The notes: generated from the letters alone by a model not told the origin. DNA of 6,233 nucleotides from Bacteroidales bacterium (GCA_030523385.1 JAUNIV010000162.1:1-6233); one strand, 5' to 3'; positions 1 to 6,149 are shown, numbered from the stretch's first letter. Translations and numbers: made by a program.

Positions 1-313
1 CCAGACAAGTTTTTAGGCATAAATCATTATCTTTTTGTTCAATACTTTTTCTCAGCTTGCAGGATAAATCATCCAACAATACTTTGCTTTCATCGAATAA
101 TTTCCCCTTTACTCCTCTGCCCTTCAAATAAAAAGGCCATTCATATTTTTTGTATGCATCATAAATGTTTGTACAATTCCATTTGCTCTTTGTCTTATAA
201 TTAACATATTCATGTTTAAAACTATTATTTGTCTCAATCTTAGGCATTAACCAATCGATAAATTGTTTCACGGTTTCATTTGACAAAAAGTCTTTTTTAC
301 TATATGTTTTCAT
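1..313 (-). CDS. Unrecognised protein, N-terminal part (runs off left edge)
   Basis: The minus-strand frame is open from the ATG at 311-313 to the window edge, giving 104 residues with no stop; the C-terminus lies outside. The protein starts MKTYSKKDFLSNETVKQFID and is lysine-rich and aromatic. Residues about 46-62 carry a W-x-C-x-x-I-Y-D-A-Y-x-x-Y-x-W-P-F pattern that looks like a conserved motif, and a charged helical stretch follows. There is no signal peptide or membrane segment, so it is probably cytoplasmic. An in-frame ATG at 347-349 would add 12 residues; I prefer 313 because the sequence before it (MERYRRTNNSIE) looks less protein-like, and neither start has a clear ribosome-binding site. 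The gene is much more AT-rich than the genes right of 1000, suggesting accessory or transferred DNA. I do not recognise the family with confidence and assign no function. Confidence 0.6.
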   Translation of the reverse strand, partial: MKTYSKKDFLSNETVKQFIDWLMPKIETNNSFKHEYVNYKTKSKWNCTNIYDAYKKYEWPFYLKGRGVKGKLFDESKVLLDDLSCKLRKSIEQKDNDLCLKTCL

Positions 314-516
314 CTCGATACTATTATTGGTTCTTCTATATCTTTCCATTAGTAGATTTAAATTCGTGTATATTTGTTCTGTCAATAAGTGCGTTGATCT
401 TTTCCTTAATTTGGACGAATAATCTTAACATTTCAAAGAAAGAGAGATCAGCCAAAAAACTACTGACTATTCTCAATGCCCCTTTCCTGAAACGATAACT
501 TCAAAAGAAAAAAGCC

Positions 517-544
517 AAACTACACTCTGCCCTTGTAGTTTTTT
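517..544. terminator. Bidirectional terminator-like hairpin
   Basis: AAACTACA (517-524) pairs perfectly with TGTAGTTT (534-541) around a 9-nt loop. A T-run (539-544) follows on the plus strand. On the minus strand the A-rich stretch 504-513 gives a matching U-run, so the hairpin could stop transcription both ways. There is no convincing gene immediately upstream on either strand, so it may be a relic, or it may insulate the operon at 1032 from the leftward gene. Confidence 0.45.
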
Positions 545-614
545 GTGGAGATGCGTACAATCCATCTTGAACAGGGTCAGCTTAACGCTGGAATCGATCA
601 ATGTCCTTTTTCTT

Positions 615-628
615 GGTATAAAGATACC
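615..628. repeat. Short inverted repeat
   Basis: GGTAT (615-619) and ATACC (624-628) form a perfect 5-bp stem with a 4-nt loop. It is weak alone, but GGTATC-type sequence recurs in the structured regions at 710-715 and 6059-6064. Confidence 0.2.
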
Positions 629-664
629 GCGAAATTCTATTCTAGAATCAATCTGGTATTTTAA

Positions 665-967
665 TTAAAGATTTTTCAGATAAAACAAGAGTGGCCTAAG
701 GATCTCTTCGGTATCAGAGATGCAGATGCGGGAAAACCGGAGCAAAAATGTCAGAAAACCTCTGCCAAAAATGCAGGTGGCTGCAAAAGCTCACGCAGCT
801 ATCTGCATTAGCCCACGCAGCCGCCTGCGTGACCCATTGCAGCCGCCTGCATGAAAAAATGGGAAAAATGAGCCGCTTTCCATATCAAAATCAGCCGACA
901 ATTGATGGATAAAAGAAAACCTAAATTCATCCCAATTACAAAACTCACAAACAAATACCTCTCAGCC
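665..967. other. Gene-free, structured upstream region of the DUF1573-meaB operon
   Basis: I find no supportable reading frame, tRNA or rRNA here. The stretch holds a hairpin at 702-721 (ATCTCT/AGAGAT, 8-nt loop), a weak one at 752-764 (CAGA/TCTG), the 22-bp palindrome array at 770-857, and an unpaired-array-like unit at 877-908 where ATCAA (884-888) faces TTGAT (902-906). From about 909 to 967 it is AT-rich and featureless up to the promoter. Confidence 0.5.
770..857. repeat. Four tandem 22-bp palindromic units
   Basis: Cutting the sequence into 22-nt windows at 770, 792, 814 and 836 puts GCAG at positions 4-7 and CTGC at positions 12-15 of every window, with a variable 4-nt centre (GTGG, CTAT, CCGC, CCGC). 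Each unit is thus a hairpin; the best is 814-831, with a 7-bp stem CACGCAG/CTGCGTG. The first unit is inverted relative to the fourth: 771-786 and 837-852 are complementary at 15 of 16 positions, the exception being a possible G-U pair, so one long branched stem is an alternative fold. The period is not a multiple of 3, which argues against a coding repeat. The array ends about 110 bp before the operon promoter. Confidence 0.75.
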
Positions 968-1000
968 TTTGCGGCAATAAAAACTTTTTGCCTATCTTTG
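968..1000 (+). promoter_or_regulatory. Bacteroides-type promoter of DUF1573-meaB
   Basis: TATCTTTG at 993-1000 is an exact match to the Bacteroidetes -7 consensus TAnnTTTG. TTTG at 968-971 supplies a -33 element with a 21-nt spacer, within the usual range. Transcription would begin a few bases after 1000, leaving a leader of roughly 25 nt before the ATG at 1032. Confidence 0.75.
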
Positions 1001-1031
1001 CTTTCTCAATTCAATAATAGCAAAGAATAAT

Positions 1032-2108
1032 ATGAAACATATTGCAGGAATTATAATCTTTTTTTTGTCAGTGGCAGTGGGAGTGAAGGCCCAGCCCAAA
1101 GCATCGTTCGATAAAACAATGCATGAGTTTGGAACCATTCTGTGGAAAAATCCCGTCACGGCTACATTCAAGATAACCAATGAGGGCGATAAGCCATTGG
1201 TGATTTCCAATGTCACCACTTCCTGCGGATGTACGGTGGCGGACTGGACCAAAGAACCTATCCAGCCCGGACAGACAGGGACGGTAAGCTCTACTTTTGA
1301 TGCCAAGGCTATCGGACATTTCCAAAAAAGCGTGGGCATTTATTGCAATGCTTCCACCAAACCTATCTATCTGGCCATTCGCGGTGAGGTAACCGCAGAC
1401 CCCAAGAACTATACCATTACTCATCCTTTCCAGATAGGAGCCATCCGATTGGATAAGGAAGAACTGGAGTTTGAGGATGCAAACAGGGGCGACAAGCCGG
1501 TCATCGAACTGCTGATAGCCAATACATCCGACCAATTATATACACCGGTGCTGATGCACTTACCGCCCTACCTGAGCGTCGTGGCCACTCCCGAGAAGTT
1601 GGGAAGAGGACGCACGGGCAAAATGAAGATTACTCTCGATACCGAGAAACTTCCTAAATTGGGACTGACTACAGCTTCCGTGTATTTGTCACGCTTCCCG
1701 GGCGACAAGGTGGGAGAGGAGAATGAAATTCCGGTTTCGGCCGTATTGCTGCCCGACTTCTCACACCTCAGCCAGCAAGAACGGCTGAATCCGCCTGCCA
1801 TCCAGCTTTCTGCCGAAGAATTGAACTTAGGCGAGCTGGCCGACAACGAGAAGAAATCGCAAACCATCATCTTGAAGAACATAGGTAAGGGGGATTTGGA
1901 TATTCAAGACTTGCAGGTGTTCAATTCGGCGTTGGGAGTGCAACTGAAGAAACGTATGCTGAAGCCGGGAGCATCCACCAAACTGAAGATTACGGCATAC
2001 GGACAGAACCTGAAGAAAGTGAAAGGGACGCCGCGTGTGCTGATGATTACTAACGACCCCAATCGTCCGAAGATTACCATCAAAGCAAAAGTAACCTCAA
2101 AAAAATAA
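1032..2108 (+). CDS. Secreted DUF1573 domain protein
   Basis: The protein has 358 residues. A type I signal peptide is clear: lysine-histidine start, hydrophobic core at about 4-17, and a V-K-A cleavage site near residue 20 before QPK. There is no lipobox cysteine, so the mature protein should be free in the periplasm or exported. Residues about 25-120 form a DUF1573 domain, an Ig-like fold related to ASPM/SPD-2/Hydin and MSP modules. It has the hallmark F-G-x-I, F-x-x-x-N-x-G-x-x-P-L-x-I and T-S-C-G-C-T (63-68), followed by a P-G-x-x-G stretch. A second beta-rich segment covers about 137-240 and a third Ig-like domain about 255-355 (LNLGELADNE, ILKNIGKGDL). The family's function is unknown. 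The gene is 2 nt from meaB, so the two are surely co-transcribed, though one product is exported and the other cytoplasmic. The start is chosen because it alone gives the signal peptide and lies just after the promoter. Confidence 0.9.
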   Translation: MKHIAGIIIFFLSVAVGVKAQPKASFDKTMHEFGTILWKNPVTATFKITNEGDKPLVISNVTTSCGCTVADWTKEPIQPGQTGTVSSTFDAKAIGHFQKSVGIYCNASTKPIYLAIRGEVTADPKNYTITHPFQIGAIRLDKEELEFEDANRGDKPVIELLIANTSDQLYTPVLMHLPPYLSVVATPEKLGRGRTGKMKITLDTEKLPKLGLTTASVYLSRFPGDKVGEENEIPVSAVLLPDFSHLSQQERLNPPAIQLSAEELNLGELADNEKKSQTIILKNIGKGDLDIQDLQVFNSALGVQLKKRMLKPGASTKLKITAYGQNLKKVKGTPRVLMITNDPNRPKITIKAKVTSKK

Positions 2109-2110
2109 CT

Positions 2111-3208
2111 ATGGAACATCCTGAAAATAGTGAAGAATATAAGGGCTTGACCGTGAACAAGGGGATAGAACAACCCTCCATCGTGAACCCTTATCTGAAA
2201 CATCGGAAGAAAGTGCGCCGCCGTCAGTTCTCCGTAGGCGAGTTTGTGGAAGGCATCGTAAAGGGAGATGTGACTGTACTGAGCCAGGCTGTGACGTTGG
2301 TAGAGAGCGTGAAACCCGAACATCAGGCCGTGGCGCAGGAAGTGATAGAAAAGTGCCTGCCTTATTCGGGCAAGTCGATGCGCATCGGCATCAGCGGTGT
2401 GCCCGGAGCCGGAAAGAGCACCTCCATCGATGTGTTCGGACTGCATGTGTTGGAGAAAGGCGGAAAGCTGGCAGTGCTGGCCATTGACCCCAGCAGCGAG
2501 CGTTCCAAAGGAAGCATATTGGGCGACAAGACCCGCATGGAGAAGCTGTCCGTCCATCCCAAGTCGTTCATCCGCCCCAGTCCGTCGGCTGGCTCTTTGG
2601 GCGGTGTGGCACGCAAGACCCGCGAGACAATCATACTGTGCGAGGCAGCGGGCTTCGACAAGATATTTGTGGAGACCGTGGGAGTGGGACAGAGCGAGAC
2701 GGCCGTACACTCCATGGTAGATTTTTTCCTGCTCATTCAGTTGGCCGGTACGGGGGATGAGTTGCAAGGCATCAAGCGAGGCATCATGGAGATGGCCGAC
2801 GGCATCGTGATAAACAAAGCCGACGGAAGCAACATCGAGAAAGCCAAATTGGCAGCCAGCCATTTCCGCAATGCGCTCCATCTGTTTCCGGCTCCCGATT
2901 CGGGCTGGAGTCCGAAAGTATTGACCTATTCCGGTTTCTATGGCATCGGCATCAAGGAGATTTGGGATATGATTTACGAATATTTCGATTTCGTGAAAGC
3001 CAACGGTTACTTTGATTATCGGCGCAACGAACAGGCCAAGTATTGGATGTACGAGTCAATCAACGAACATTTGCGTGATAGCTTCTATAATAACGAAAGG
3101 ATAGCGGCCATGCTGCCGGTGAAGGAAAGGGAAGTCTTGAATGGACAACTGACTTCATTCGTAGCAGCCAAGAAGTTGCTGGATGCTTATTTTGAGATGA
3201 TGAAGTAA
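2111..3208 (+). CDS. meaB: MeaB/ArgK-family GTPase, methylmalonyl-CoA mutase chaperone
   Basis: This 365-residue G3E-type P-loop GTPase has a helical N-terminus. Its Walker A is GVPGAGKST (96-104), followed by the D-P-S-S block (126-129), the long conserved R-P-S-P-S-A-G-S-L-G-G-V segment (155-166), the Walker B/switch region F-V-E-T-V-G-V-G-Q-S-E (186-196), and the guanine-specifying N-K-A-D (235-238). A C-terminal helical dimerisation region is present, so all key residues are intact. In this family MeaB binds methylmalonyl-CoA mutase and uses GTP hydrolysis to gate adenosylcobalamin loading and to protect the enzyme from inactivation. In Bacteroides this serves the succinate-to-propionate route. 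The mutase genes are not in the window. The start codon lies 2 nt after the DUF1573 stop, so translation is probably coupled. The first 30 or so residues extend beyond shorter homologues. Confidence 0.95.
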   Translation: MEHPENSEEYKGLTVNKGIEQPSIVNPYLKHRKKVRRRQFSVGEFVEGIVKGDVTVLSQAVTLVESVKPEHQAVAQEVIEKCLPYSGKSMRIGISGVPGAGKSTSIDVFGLHVLEKGGKLAVLAIDPSSERSKGSILGDKTRMEKLSVHPKSFIRPSPSAGSLGGVARKTRETIILCEAAGFDKIFVETVGVGQSETAVHSMVDFFLLIQLAGTGDELQGIKRGIMEMADGIVINKADGSNIEKAKLAASHFRNALHLFPAPDSGWSPKVLTYSGFYGIGIKEIWDMIYEYFDFVKANGYFDYRRNEQAKYWMYESINEHLRDSFYNNERIAAMLPVKEREVLNGQLTSFVAAKKLLDAYFEMMK

Positions 3209-3227
3209 GGCGGGGTTATATAATGTA

Positions 3228-3249
3228 GGGGCGCAAGATTTTGCGCCCC
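3228..3249. terminator. GC-rich perfect hairpin after meaB
   Basis: GGGGCGCAA (3228-3236) and TTGCGCCCC (3241-3249) form a perfect 9-bp stem with a 4-nt GATT loop, starting 20 nt after the meaB stop. No T-run follows on either strand, so it may be a dispersed intergenic palindrome or an RNA 3'-end stabiliser rather than a classical terminator. Confidence 0.5.
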
Positions 3250-3297
3250 CTGATTAACTCCTACCCACAGACATTTATATAAATACGGACGGGAGAT

Positions 3298-3324
3298 TAG
3301 TGCCCACTGGCATTACTTTGTTTT
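3298..3324 (+). terminator. Probable intrinsic terminator of the DUF1573-meaB operon
   Basis: TAGTGCC (3298-3304) pairs with GGCATTA (3309-3315) through seven pairs including one G-U, with a CACT loop. The T-rich tail CTTTGTTTT (3316-3324) follows. The G-U pair becomes a mismatch on the other strand, so the hairpin fits plus-strand transcription better. It ends just before the convergent pfkA stop. Confidence 0.45.
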
Positions 3325-3328
3325 ATCA

Positions 3329-4309
3329 TCAGATAGACAGCTCATGAAGCACGTTCACCAGCTCTCTGTCGATAGGCTTGTCGTTCTTGATGGCTTTGCT
3401 GAAAGGCACATAAACAATCTTGTCATCATCAATACCAATCATTACATTGCGCTGTCCCTCCAATAACGCCTGTATGCTGGCCACACCCATGCGGCTGGCA
3501 ATGATACGATCGTGTGCCGTGGGACGTCCGCCGCGCTGCAAGTGTCCTAAGATAGTCACGCGCACGTCATATTGCGGATACTCGTTCTTCACACGTTCGG
3601 CATAGTGCATGGCACCGCCTGTCAGTTCGCTTTCTGCCACCAGTACGATACTGCTGCTCTTTGATTTGCGGAATCCGTGTTCGATGAATTTCTCCAATTG
3701 GTCCACTTCCGTGCTGAACTCCGGAATGATGGCAGCTTCGGCTCCGGCTGCGATGGCACTGTTCAATGCCAAGAAACCGGCGTCGCGTCCCATTACCTCC
3801 ACGAAGAACAAACGTTCGTGTGAAGTGGCCGTGTCGCGAATCTTATCTACGGCATCCAGGATGGTGTTCAGTGCAGTGTCATAACCGATGGTTGTATCGG
3901 TGCCATACAGGTCATTGTCTATGGTGCCCGGCAGTCCGATGCAAGGAACGTCATATTCTTGTGCAAAGATACGTGCACCGGTCAATGAACCGTCACCGCC
4001 AATGATTACCAGCGCATCAATCTCATGCTTCTTCATGTTCTCGTATGCCTGTGCACGTCCTTCGGGAGTGGTGAACTCCTTGCAGCGGGCAGTCTTTAGT
4101 ATCGTTCCTCCCATTTGTATGATGTTGCTCACATTCTGGCTCTTGAATTCCATGATTTCATCTGTGACCAAACCTCTGTAGCCTCTGTAGATGCCGAAAA
4201 CTTTCAGTCCGTTGTAGATGGCAGATCGCGTGACTGCGCGGATGGCAGCGTTCATTCCCGGGGCATCACCTCCCGATGTCAAAATACCGATGCTCTTAAT
4301 CATTCCCAT
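3329..4309 (-). CDS. pfkA: ATP-dependent 6-phosphofructokinase
   Basis: This 326-residue protein, typical of the bacterial PfkA length, phosphorylates fructose 6-phosphate to fructose 1,6-bisphosphate in the cytoplasm. The N-terminal ATP site reads G-I-L-T-S-G-G-D-A-P-G-M-N-A (8-21). G-G-D-G-S (104-108) and P-G-T-I-D-N-D (127-133) are the ATP-using forms; pyrophosphate-dependent enzymes have G-G-D-D and P-K-T-I-D-N-D. D131 is the expected catalytic base. M-G-R-D-A-G (173-178) binds substrate, and G-H-L-Q-R-G-G-R-P-T-A-H-D-R (255-268) is the family signature. Met1 and Met3 are both possible starts; Met1 gives MGMIKSIGIL and is kept. It lies downstream of ispH on the same strand, 81 nt away, with its own -7 element, so it is probably transcribed separately, with possible read-through. 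Confidence 0.96.
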   Translation of the reverse strand: MGMIKSIGILTSGGDAPGMNAAIRAVTRSAIYNGLKVFGIYRGYRGLVTDEIMEFKSQNVSNIIQMGGTILKTARCKEFTTPEGRAQAYENMKKHEIDALVIIGGDGSLTGARIFAQEYDVPCIGLPGTIDNDLYGTDTTIGYDTALNTILDAVDKIRDTATSHERLFFVEVMGRDAGFLALNSAIAAGAEAAIIPEFSTEVDQLEKFIEHGFRKSKSSSIVLVAESELTGGAMHYAERVKNEYPQYDVRVTILGHLQRGGRPTAHDRIIASRMGVASIQALLEGQRNVMIGIDDDKIVYVPFSKAIKNDKPIDRELVNVLHELSI

Positions 4310-4337
4310 AAATACCCAATTTTTTATGTTTATGTCG

Positions 4338-4370
4338 CAAAGTTAGCAAAATATCAATGTGATAACGATA
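4338..4370 (-). promoter_or_regulatory. pfkA promoter
   Basis: On the minus strand TAACTTTG (4345-4338) matches the Bacteroidetes -7 consensus TAnnTTTG exactly. About 20 nt upstream the -33 position (around 4366-4370) has only a poor match, as is common in this group. The leader to the ATG at 4309 would be about 22 nt. Confidence 0.6.
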
Positions 4371-4390
4371 AAATCTTGTTTTTTTATCAC
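4359..4390. promoter_or_regulatory. Dyad between ispH and pfkA (operator or weak terminator)
   Basis: GTGATAA (4359-4365) and TTATCAC (4384-4390) are perfect 7-bp inverted halves separated by 18 nt; the right half directly abuts the ispH stop codon. A nested alternative pairs GATAAAA with TTTTATC. No good U-run follows on the minus strand, so it is a poor terminator. One half sits within the spacer of the pfkA promoter, so an operator role is possible. Confidence 0.35.
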
Positions 4391-5257
4391 TTATTTTTCA
4401 TTTAGGATTACTTTTTTGCATTCTTCCATCAGCCATTTGGGGGTAGAGGTGGCTCCGCAAATGCCGATGGAGTGTACGCCTTGGAGCAAACTGCGGTCAA
4501 TCTCTTCGGGCTGGTCGATGAGGTAGGAGTTGGGATTTACCTTCCGGCACTCTTGATACAGAATCTTCCCGTTGGAACTTTTCAGCCCGCACACGAAGAA
4601 GATAAGGTCGTGTGCGGCTGCAAATTTGCGGATATTGGGCATACGGTTGGCCACTTGCCGGCAGATGGTGTCGTAGTATTTGAAGGTGGCATCGGGCGAG
4701 ATATGTTCTTTGATGTATTCCACAATCTGCCAGAACTCTTCCAGCGATTTGGTGGTCTGCGAATACAGCCGTATGTCCTTGCTGAAATCCAGTGTGGCAG
4801 CCTGTGCCGGTGTCTCTATTACGATGGCTTTTCCGTGGGTCTGGCCTACCAGTCCCAACACTTCGGCATGACCGTTCTTGCCGTATATCACGATTTGCAC
4901 TTCCTTTCCTTCGGGCGTATTGTCATATTCCTGCTTGATGCGTTTTTGCAGGCGCAACACCACGGGGCAGGTGGCATCAATGATTTCTATGTCGTTTGCC
5001 CGGGCGGTGGCATACGTCTCGGGAGGCTCGCCATGCGCACGCAGCAACACTTTGGCACGATGCAGCCGGGCAAACTCGTCGTGATTGATGGTCACCAATC
5101 CCAACTTCTTCAGCCGCTCGCATTCCTGTCCGTTGTGCACAATGTCGCCTAAGCAATAGAGCACGTTGCCCTTTGCCAGTTCTTCTTCGGCCTTGCGGAT
5201 AGCAGTCGTCACTCCGAAGCAGAAGCCCGATCCTTCGTCTATTTCGATGTTAACCAT
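4391..5257 (-). CDS. ispH: 4-hydroxy-3-methylbut-2-enyl diphosphate reductase
   Basis: IspH (LytB), 288 residues, is the cytoplasmic iron-sulphur enzyme that makes IPP and DMAPP from HMBPP in the last step of the MEP pathway. The three cluster-binding cysteines are present: C13 in G-F-C-F-G-V, C97 in D-A-T-C-P and C199 in D-T-I-C. The diphosphate-binding histidines are H41 (D-I-V-H-N), H75 (R-A-H-G-E) and H130 (N-G-H-A-E). E132 corresponds to the catalytic Glu. S-S-N (227-229) and the G-A-T-S-T-P block with S271 complete the pocket. After C199 the sequence reads R-Q-V-A-N-R, somewhat unlike the N-A-T-x-x-R-Q of many homologues; I read this as lineage variation. The ATG overlaps the end of cmk by 8 nt (ATGGTTAA), implying translational coupling. 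Confidence 0.96.
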   Translation of the reverse strand: MVNIEIDEGSGFCFGVTTAIRKAEEELAKGNVLYCLGDIVHNGQECERLKKLGLVTINHDEFARLHRAKVLLRAHGEPPETYATARANDIEIIDATCPVVLRLQKRIKQEYDNTPEGKEVQIVIYGKNGHAEVLGLVGQTHGKAIVIETPAQAATLDFSKDIRLYSQTTKSLEEFWQIVEYIKEHISPDATFKYYDTICRQVANRMPNIRKFAAAHDLIFFVCGLKSSNGKILYQECRKVNPNSYLIDQPEEIDRSLLQGVHSIGICGATSTPKWLMEECKKVILNEK

Positions 5258-5939
5258 GAACGACAGCCTGATATTTTTCCATCAGCCATTGCTTCTGTTC
5301 AGGGATACTCATCTCGCTGTTGTCCAGCAGGATGGCATCGTCTGCCTTGCGCAAGGGACTGACTTCGCGGTTTTGGTCTATGTAGTCGCGTTCCTTTACG
5401 TTGGCCAGGATTTCTTCGTAGGGAGCTTCCTGTCCTTTGGCTTTCAGCTCTTCGTAACGGCGGCGTGCACGTATCTCAGCCGAAGCCGTAACGAATATCT
5501 TCAGTTCGGCATCGGGGAACACCACCGTGCCGATGTCTCTTCCGTCCATCACGATGCCTTTGGCTTTCCCCATTTCCTGCTGTTGCTTCACCAAAGCCTC
5601 GCGCACAAAGCCCAAAGCGGCGATGGGGCTTACGCGGGAAGATACTTCCATGGTGCGGATGGCTTCTTCCACGTTCTCTCCGTTCAGGTAAGTCATGGGG
5701 CGTTGGCTTTCCGGATTCAGCCGGAACGAGATGTGTATGTTCGGCATGTCGGCTTGCAGCGATTGGGTGTCGATGCCTTCGGGCGTAAAGAAACCTTTCC
5801 GGAGACTGTACAGGGTAACGGCACGATACATGGCTCCGCTATCTATATAGATGTAGCCAAGTTCGCGTGCCAAATCTTTGGCCATGGTGCTTTTTCCGCA
5901 AGACGAATGGCCGTCTATGGCGATGGTTATTTTCTTCAT
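5250..5939 (-). CDS. cmk: Cytidylate kinase
   Basis: The protein has 229 residues from the ATG at 5939 and transfers phosphate from ATP to CMP or dCMP in pyrimidine nucleotide recycling. The P-loop is G-H-S-S-C-G-K-S-T (10-18), followed by D-S-G-A-M-Y-R (33-39). An inserted CMP-binding domain covers about 60-105, then come V-S-P-I-A-A-L-G-F-V-R (103-113), G-R-D-I-G-T-V-V-F-P-D-A (133-144), a LID arginine cluster (R158-R161) and the R-D-x-x-D-x-x-R-x-x-S-P-L block (185-197). The frame stays open upstream to 6023, which would add 28 residues, but that extension contains the promoter and would precede the predicted transcription start, so the shorter start is right. It is first in the cmk-ispH operon. 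Confidence 0.95.
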   Translation of the reverse strand: MKKITIAIDGHSSCGKSTMAKDLARELGYIYIDSGAMYRAVTLYSLRKGFFTPEGIDTQSLQADMPNIHISFRLNPESQRPMTYLNGENVEEAIRTMEVSSRVSPIAALGFVREALVKQQQEMGKAKGIVMDGRDIGTVVFPDAELKIFVTASAEIRARRRYEELKAKGQEAPYEEILANVKERDYIDQNREVSPLRKADDAILLDNSEMSIPEQKQWLMEKYQAVVHG

Positions 5940-5977
5940 TTGTCTTAATGTATAAGTGATGAAATTGAAAAACGGTC

Positions 5978-6009
5978 CAAAGATACAGAGAAAAAGTGAA
6001 ACACGGAAA
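5978..6009 (-). promoter_or_regulatory. Promoter of cmk-ispH
   Basis: On the minus strand TATCTTTG (5985-5978) is an exact TAnnTTTG -7 element. A TTTCC sequence (6009-6005) lies 19 nt upstream as a degenerate -33. The leader to the cmk ATG at 5939 would be about 30-35 nt. Confidence 0.65.
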
Positions 6010-6052
6010 TTGGGGGAACACATAATAAAACCTGATGCCGGATTGTGCTTGC

Positions 6053-6118
6053 TTTCACGGTATCAAACCGGATTTTTGACCGTATCAAAAATATTTTTTA
6101 AGGCGTCAAAAAACAACT
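6053..6118. repeat. Three tandem 22-bp units upstream of msrA
   Basis: Units begin at 6053, 6075 and 6097: TTTCACGGTATCAAA, TTTGACCGTATCAAA and TTTAAGGCGTCAAA, each followed by 7-8 variable bases. The second unit is the core of a strong palindrome: ATTTTTGA (6072-6079) pairs perfectly with TCAAAAAT (6085-6092) across 5 nt. Outer halves GGTATC (6059-6064) and GATACC (6121-6126) are also inverted. Two turns of helix between units would place them on one DNA face. They lie between the cmk and msrA promoters. Confidence 0.6.
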
Positions 6119-6149
6119 ACGATACCAACCCGTGGCCGAAAAGCTTGCC

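Larger units (their letters stand above)
473..664 (-). pseudogene. Possible remnant of a DDE transposase
   Basis: A minus-strand frame of 63 codons runs between a stop at 665-667 and a TGA at 473-475, without a plausible start codon at its beginning. Its middle reads R-T-L-I-D-S-S-V-K-L-T-L-F-K (residues 20-33). This recalls the I-D-S-(S/T)-x-x-x-L-F segment around the first catalytic Asp of IS4-type transposases common in Bacteroides. No second or third catalytic block follows, and the tail after residue 34 does not match what I would expect, so at most this is a short decayed scrap. Flanking low-GC DNA and the unrecognised gene to the left fit an accessory patch. The resemblance is from memory of the family and could be chance. 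Confidence 0.28.

Noticed and set aside
280..498. Plus-strand frame of 72 codons with a hydrophobic stretch and basic tail, followed by the hairpin at 517
   Set aside because: It needs a TTG start (or an ATG at 304), overlaps the start of the more convincing minus-strand gene, and its hydrophobicity is what AT-rich DNA gives by chance. No promoter is seen. It could be a small membrane protein, but I cannot support it.
770..857. CRISPR array
   Set aside because: The 22-nt period leaves no room for spacers between repeats, units are imperfect, and no cas genes are present.
770..857. Repeat-containing peptide
   Set aside because: A 22-nt period shifts frame each unit, and no start with a sensible open frame is seen.
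1904..2881. Long minus-strand frame (325 codons) opposite DUF1573 and meaB
   Set aside because: It is antisense to two well-supported genes, has low-complexity His/Ala/Leu-rich content and shows no domain; it is a codon-bias shadow.
4472..5152. Plus-strand frame of 226 codons opposite ispH
   Set aside because: It lies wholly inside the ispH antisense strand, with no promoter or recognisable domain.
5166..5948. Plus-strand frame of 260 codons opposite the end of ispH and cmk
   Set aside because: It is antisense to two intact housekeeping genes and has no recognisable domain.
5940..6023. N-terminal extension of cmk by 28 residues
   Set aside because: The extension spans the predicted -7 element and transcription start; family members begin a few residues before the P-loop, as the ATG at 5939 does.
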